NCBI GenBank assembly: GCA_003170275.1
Contig: PNAM01000036.1
Span: forward strand, 139,789-203,788
DNA length: 64,000 bases
Reading direction: 5' to 3'
From: Myxococcales bacterium
Lineage (GTDB): Bacteria > Myxococcota_A > Polyangia > Palsa-1104
Positions within the stretch are counted from its first letter, which is position 1. Each line of letters begins with the position of its first letter. The translations under genes and the position numbers were made by a program. Below are positions 62,424 to 64,000 of this stretch, piece by piece. The notes beneath the pieces were generated by a model. It had not been told where the DNA came from, made no database searches, and saw only the letters and a program-made list of their open reading frames with translations.

Positions 62424-64000
62424 ATGCGCAAGCTCGGACGCGTGCTCGGGTGGATGGTGATCTCGCTGCTCGGGCTGGCGCTGCTCGCCGCGCTGGTGCT
62501 GGTGCTGTGGGCGCGCTCGGAGTCGGGTCGCCGTTCGCTGTTGGCGCGCGTGCTGCCGGACGTGCAGGAGCGGCTCGACGGGACGGTGCGGATTGGCGCG
62601 CTCGAGGGCGACCTGACCCGCACGCTGGTGCTGCGGGACGTCGAGGTGCGCGACGCGGACGGCGAAGTCGCGGTGCGGATCGATCGGCTGTCCGCGACCT
62701 ACGATCTACTCGGGCTCCTCGGCCACAAGCTCACCGTCGAGGATCTGGTCGTGGAAGGCGCGAAGGTGCACGGCCATTCGCTGAAGAGCGGGCGGTTCAA
62801 CCTGATCGCGCTGGTGAAGCAGTCGGCGGCGAAGGCTGGAGGCGGCAAGCCGCTCGCGCTGGTGATTGGCCGGGCGCGCGCGGACGTCGAGGTTCAGTAC
62901 GATCCGCCGCCGTCGCAGCGTTGGATGTTTCCCATTCACGGCACGCTGCGGCTCGACGCGAGCGCGAGCAGCGTAGGCAACACGCGCAAGATCGAGGTGA
63001 GCGGCCTTGCCGTGCGCATGGCGCTGCCGGTGATCGCCGGCGTCGAGGTGAAAGGTGAGCTCGTCGACGGGCCCGGGGGCACGGAGCTGAAGGAGCTGCA
63101 CCTGACCGGCGACACCGACGGCGCGGAGATGGAGAAGCTGTCGAGCCGGGTGAACCTGCGCGGCCCGTGGCACGGCGACGTGCGCGCTCGGGGACTGCTG
63201 CGCGCGATGACCGTCGAGGTGGCGGTGACCCCGCCGAAGGGCACGGTGGTGGCCAACGGCACCGTTGGGCTGACCCGCGCCGGGGTGACGTGGAACGGCG
63301 CGGCGACCGTGCGCGCGATCGATCCGGGCGCGCTGTGGGAGGGCGCACCGCACGGGCTGCTGGCGTTCGACGGGGACGGCGACGGCGAGAACGCGCGGGT
63401 GCGCACCACGCTCGCGCACCTCGAGGCCGAGGTCGCGGGCGCGCATGCCGCGGCGCACGGCCAGCTCACGTACGAAAATGGGCTGGTGGCGACCGCGATC
63501 GCCGACGTGACCTCGCGCGAGCTCTCTCACCTCGCGTCGATCGGGGTGCCGGGCCTGTCGGGCGAGGCGGCCGTCCACGCGGCGCTCGAGCGAAGGGCAG
63601 GGCACACCAAGATCGACGCCGACGTCGAGGCGCATCGCTTTGCGGCGGCGGTCACGCGGGTCGGACACCTCACTGCGCGGGTTCACACGCTCGATCTGCA
63701 GGGCTCGGCGCACGTCTCGGCGAGCGCGATCGACGTGGGTCCGCGGTTGCATTTCGACACCGCGACGGTGGCGGCCGAGCTCGCGCCGCGAGTCGTGTCG
63801 CTGGCCGTCGCGGCCAAGGGGCCGCAGGGCTCCGACGTGATCGTGGGCGCGCACGGCGTGCGACTGCGAGAGGAGGGGATCTTCGCGGTCGATCTCGATC
63901 TCGATCGCGTGTTGCTGGCGGTGCACGGCGAAGCGTGGGACACGCGCGGCCCCGGTCACTTCCGTTACGACCAGCGCGGCGTGGCCGCACGCCTGGCGCT
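62424..64000 (+). CDS. Second TamB-like protein (C-terminus beyond window)
   Basis: At least 525 residues. N-terminal TM anchor (MVISLLGLALLAALVLVLWA) then AsmA/TamB-like beta repeats (LDGTVRIGALEGDLTRTLV, LVVEGAKVHGHSL). The reading frame stays open to the window end, so length and the DUF490 part are not seen. It follows copy 2 of tamA by 2 bp, mirroring copy 1 tamA-tamB. N-terminal start of both TamBs is similar in layout (TM + VRIALPLVN/ARVLPDVQE). Confidence 0.82.
   Translation, partial: MRKLGRVLGWMVISLLGLALLAALVLVLWARSESGRRSLLARVLPDVQERLDGTVRIGALEGDLTRTLVLRDVEVRDADGEVAVRIDRLSATYDLLGLLGHKLTVEDLVVEGAKVHGHSLKSGRFNLIALVKQSAAKAGGGKPLALVIGRARADVEVQYDPPPSQRWMFPIHGTLRLDASASSVGNTRKIEVSGLAVRMALPVIAGVEVKGELVDGPGGTELKELHLTGDTDGAEMEKLSSRVNLRGPWHGDVRARGLLRAMTVEVAVTPPKGTVVANGTVGLTRAGVTWNGAATVRAIDPGALWEGAPHGLLAFDGDGDGENARVRTTLAHLEAEVAGAHAAAHGQLTYENGLVATAIADVTSRELSHLASIGVPGLSGEAAVHAALERRAGHTKIDADVEAHRFAAAVTRVGHLTARVHTLDLQGSAHVSASAIDVGPRLHFDTATVAAELAPRVVSLAVAAKGPQGSDVIVGAHGVRLREEGIFAVDLDLDRVLLAVHGEAWDTRGPGHFRYDQRGVAARLA

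Overview
The window is about 70% G+C, densely coding DNA with no rRNA, tRNA, CRISPR array or insertion sequence that I can see. Three Ser/Thr protein kinases with C-terminal transmembrane and PEGA-type tails, many secreted lipoproteins (FG-GAP, Cys-rich, DUF4382), TPR proteins, and frequent ATGA/GTGA gene overlaps suggest a Myxococcota (deltaproteobacterial) chromosome. That taxonomic call is inference from gene style. No gap between genes exceeds about 205 bp.

Layout. 1-6408: the start of icd (NADP isocitrate dehydrogenase), a TPR protein plus FG-GAP lipoprotein pair divergent from a Ser/Thr kinase, a beta-propeller lipoprotein, and a TonB-C-like secreted protein. 6409-15296 (minus strand): eight tightly packed genes, in order of transcription a PfpI/DJ-1 protein, a metallo-beta-lactamase-fold hydrolase, a membrane protein, an alkyl-DHAP-synthase-like flavoprotein, a GlcE-like flavoprotein, a GlcF-like Fe-S protein, a diacylglycerol-kinase-family lipid kinase and apolipoprotein N-acyltransferase (lnt). 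This looks like a lipid/envelope operon. 15334-21353: a cupin, a lone PEP-synthase N-terminal domain, two tandem mini-genes missed by length filters, a MarR-ClC/CBS operon and a second kinase, then a DUF169 protein. 21407-24598: an acyl-CoA-dehydrogenase-like protein, a PhnD-like binding protein without signal peptide, and a TusA-ferritin fusion. I recognise no described pathway for this group. 24630-30705: vapBC with a perfect palindromic operator, ppk, a small membrane protein, a REC-GAF-PAS-GGDEF diguanylate cyclase and a YihY-type membrane protein.

30749-43669: a PEGA kinase, Cys-rich and DUF4382 lipoproteins, a secreted TPR protein, a two-domain putative outer-membrane protein, a universal stress protein, an M23 peptidase, an aldo/keto reductase, an MFS exporter, an ECF sigma/NrsF-type anti-sigma pair, and a surface alpha-amylase-family lipoprotein. 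43755-48941: a VOC protein, a LysR regulator, and a VolA-like lipase lipoprotein overlapping a FadL-type porin (lipid release plus fatty-acid uptake). 49029-49990: a ParD-like antitoxin/zeta-like kinase pair behind two 17-bp palindromes. 49960-53078: a small lipoprotein, an extended SDR (fatty-acyl/thioester-reductase-like), an unknown secreted protein, and a YqjE/YqjD-like membrane pair.

53123-64000: two TamA-TamB-like modules placed head to head around a 69-bp gap. The two TamA paralogues are very similar, and both start with lipoprotein-type signal sequences, which is unusual for Omp85 proteins. This is the most distinctive architecture in the window.
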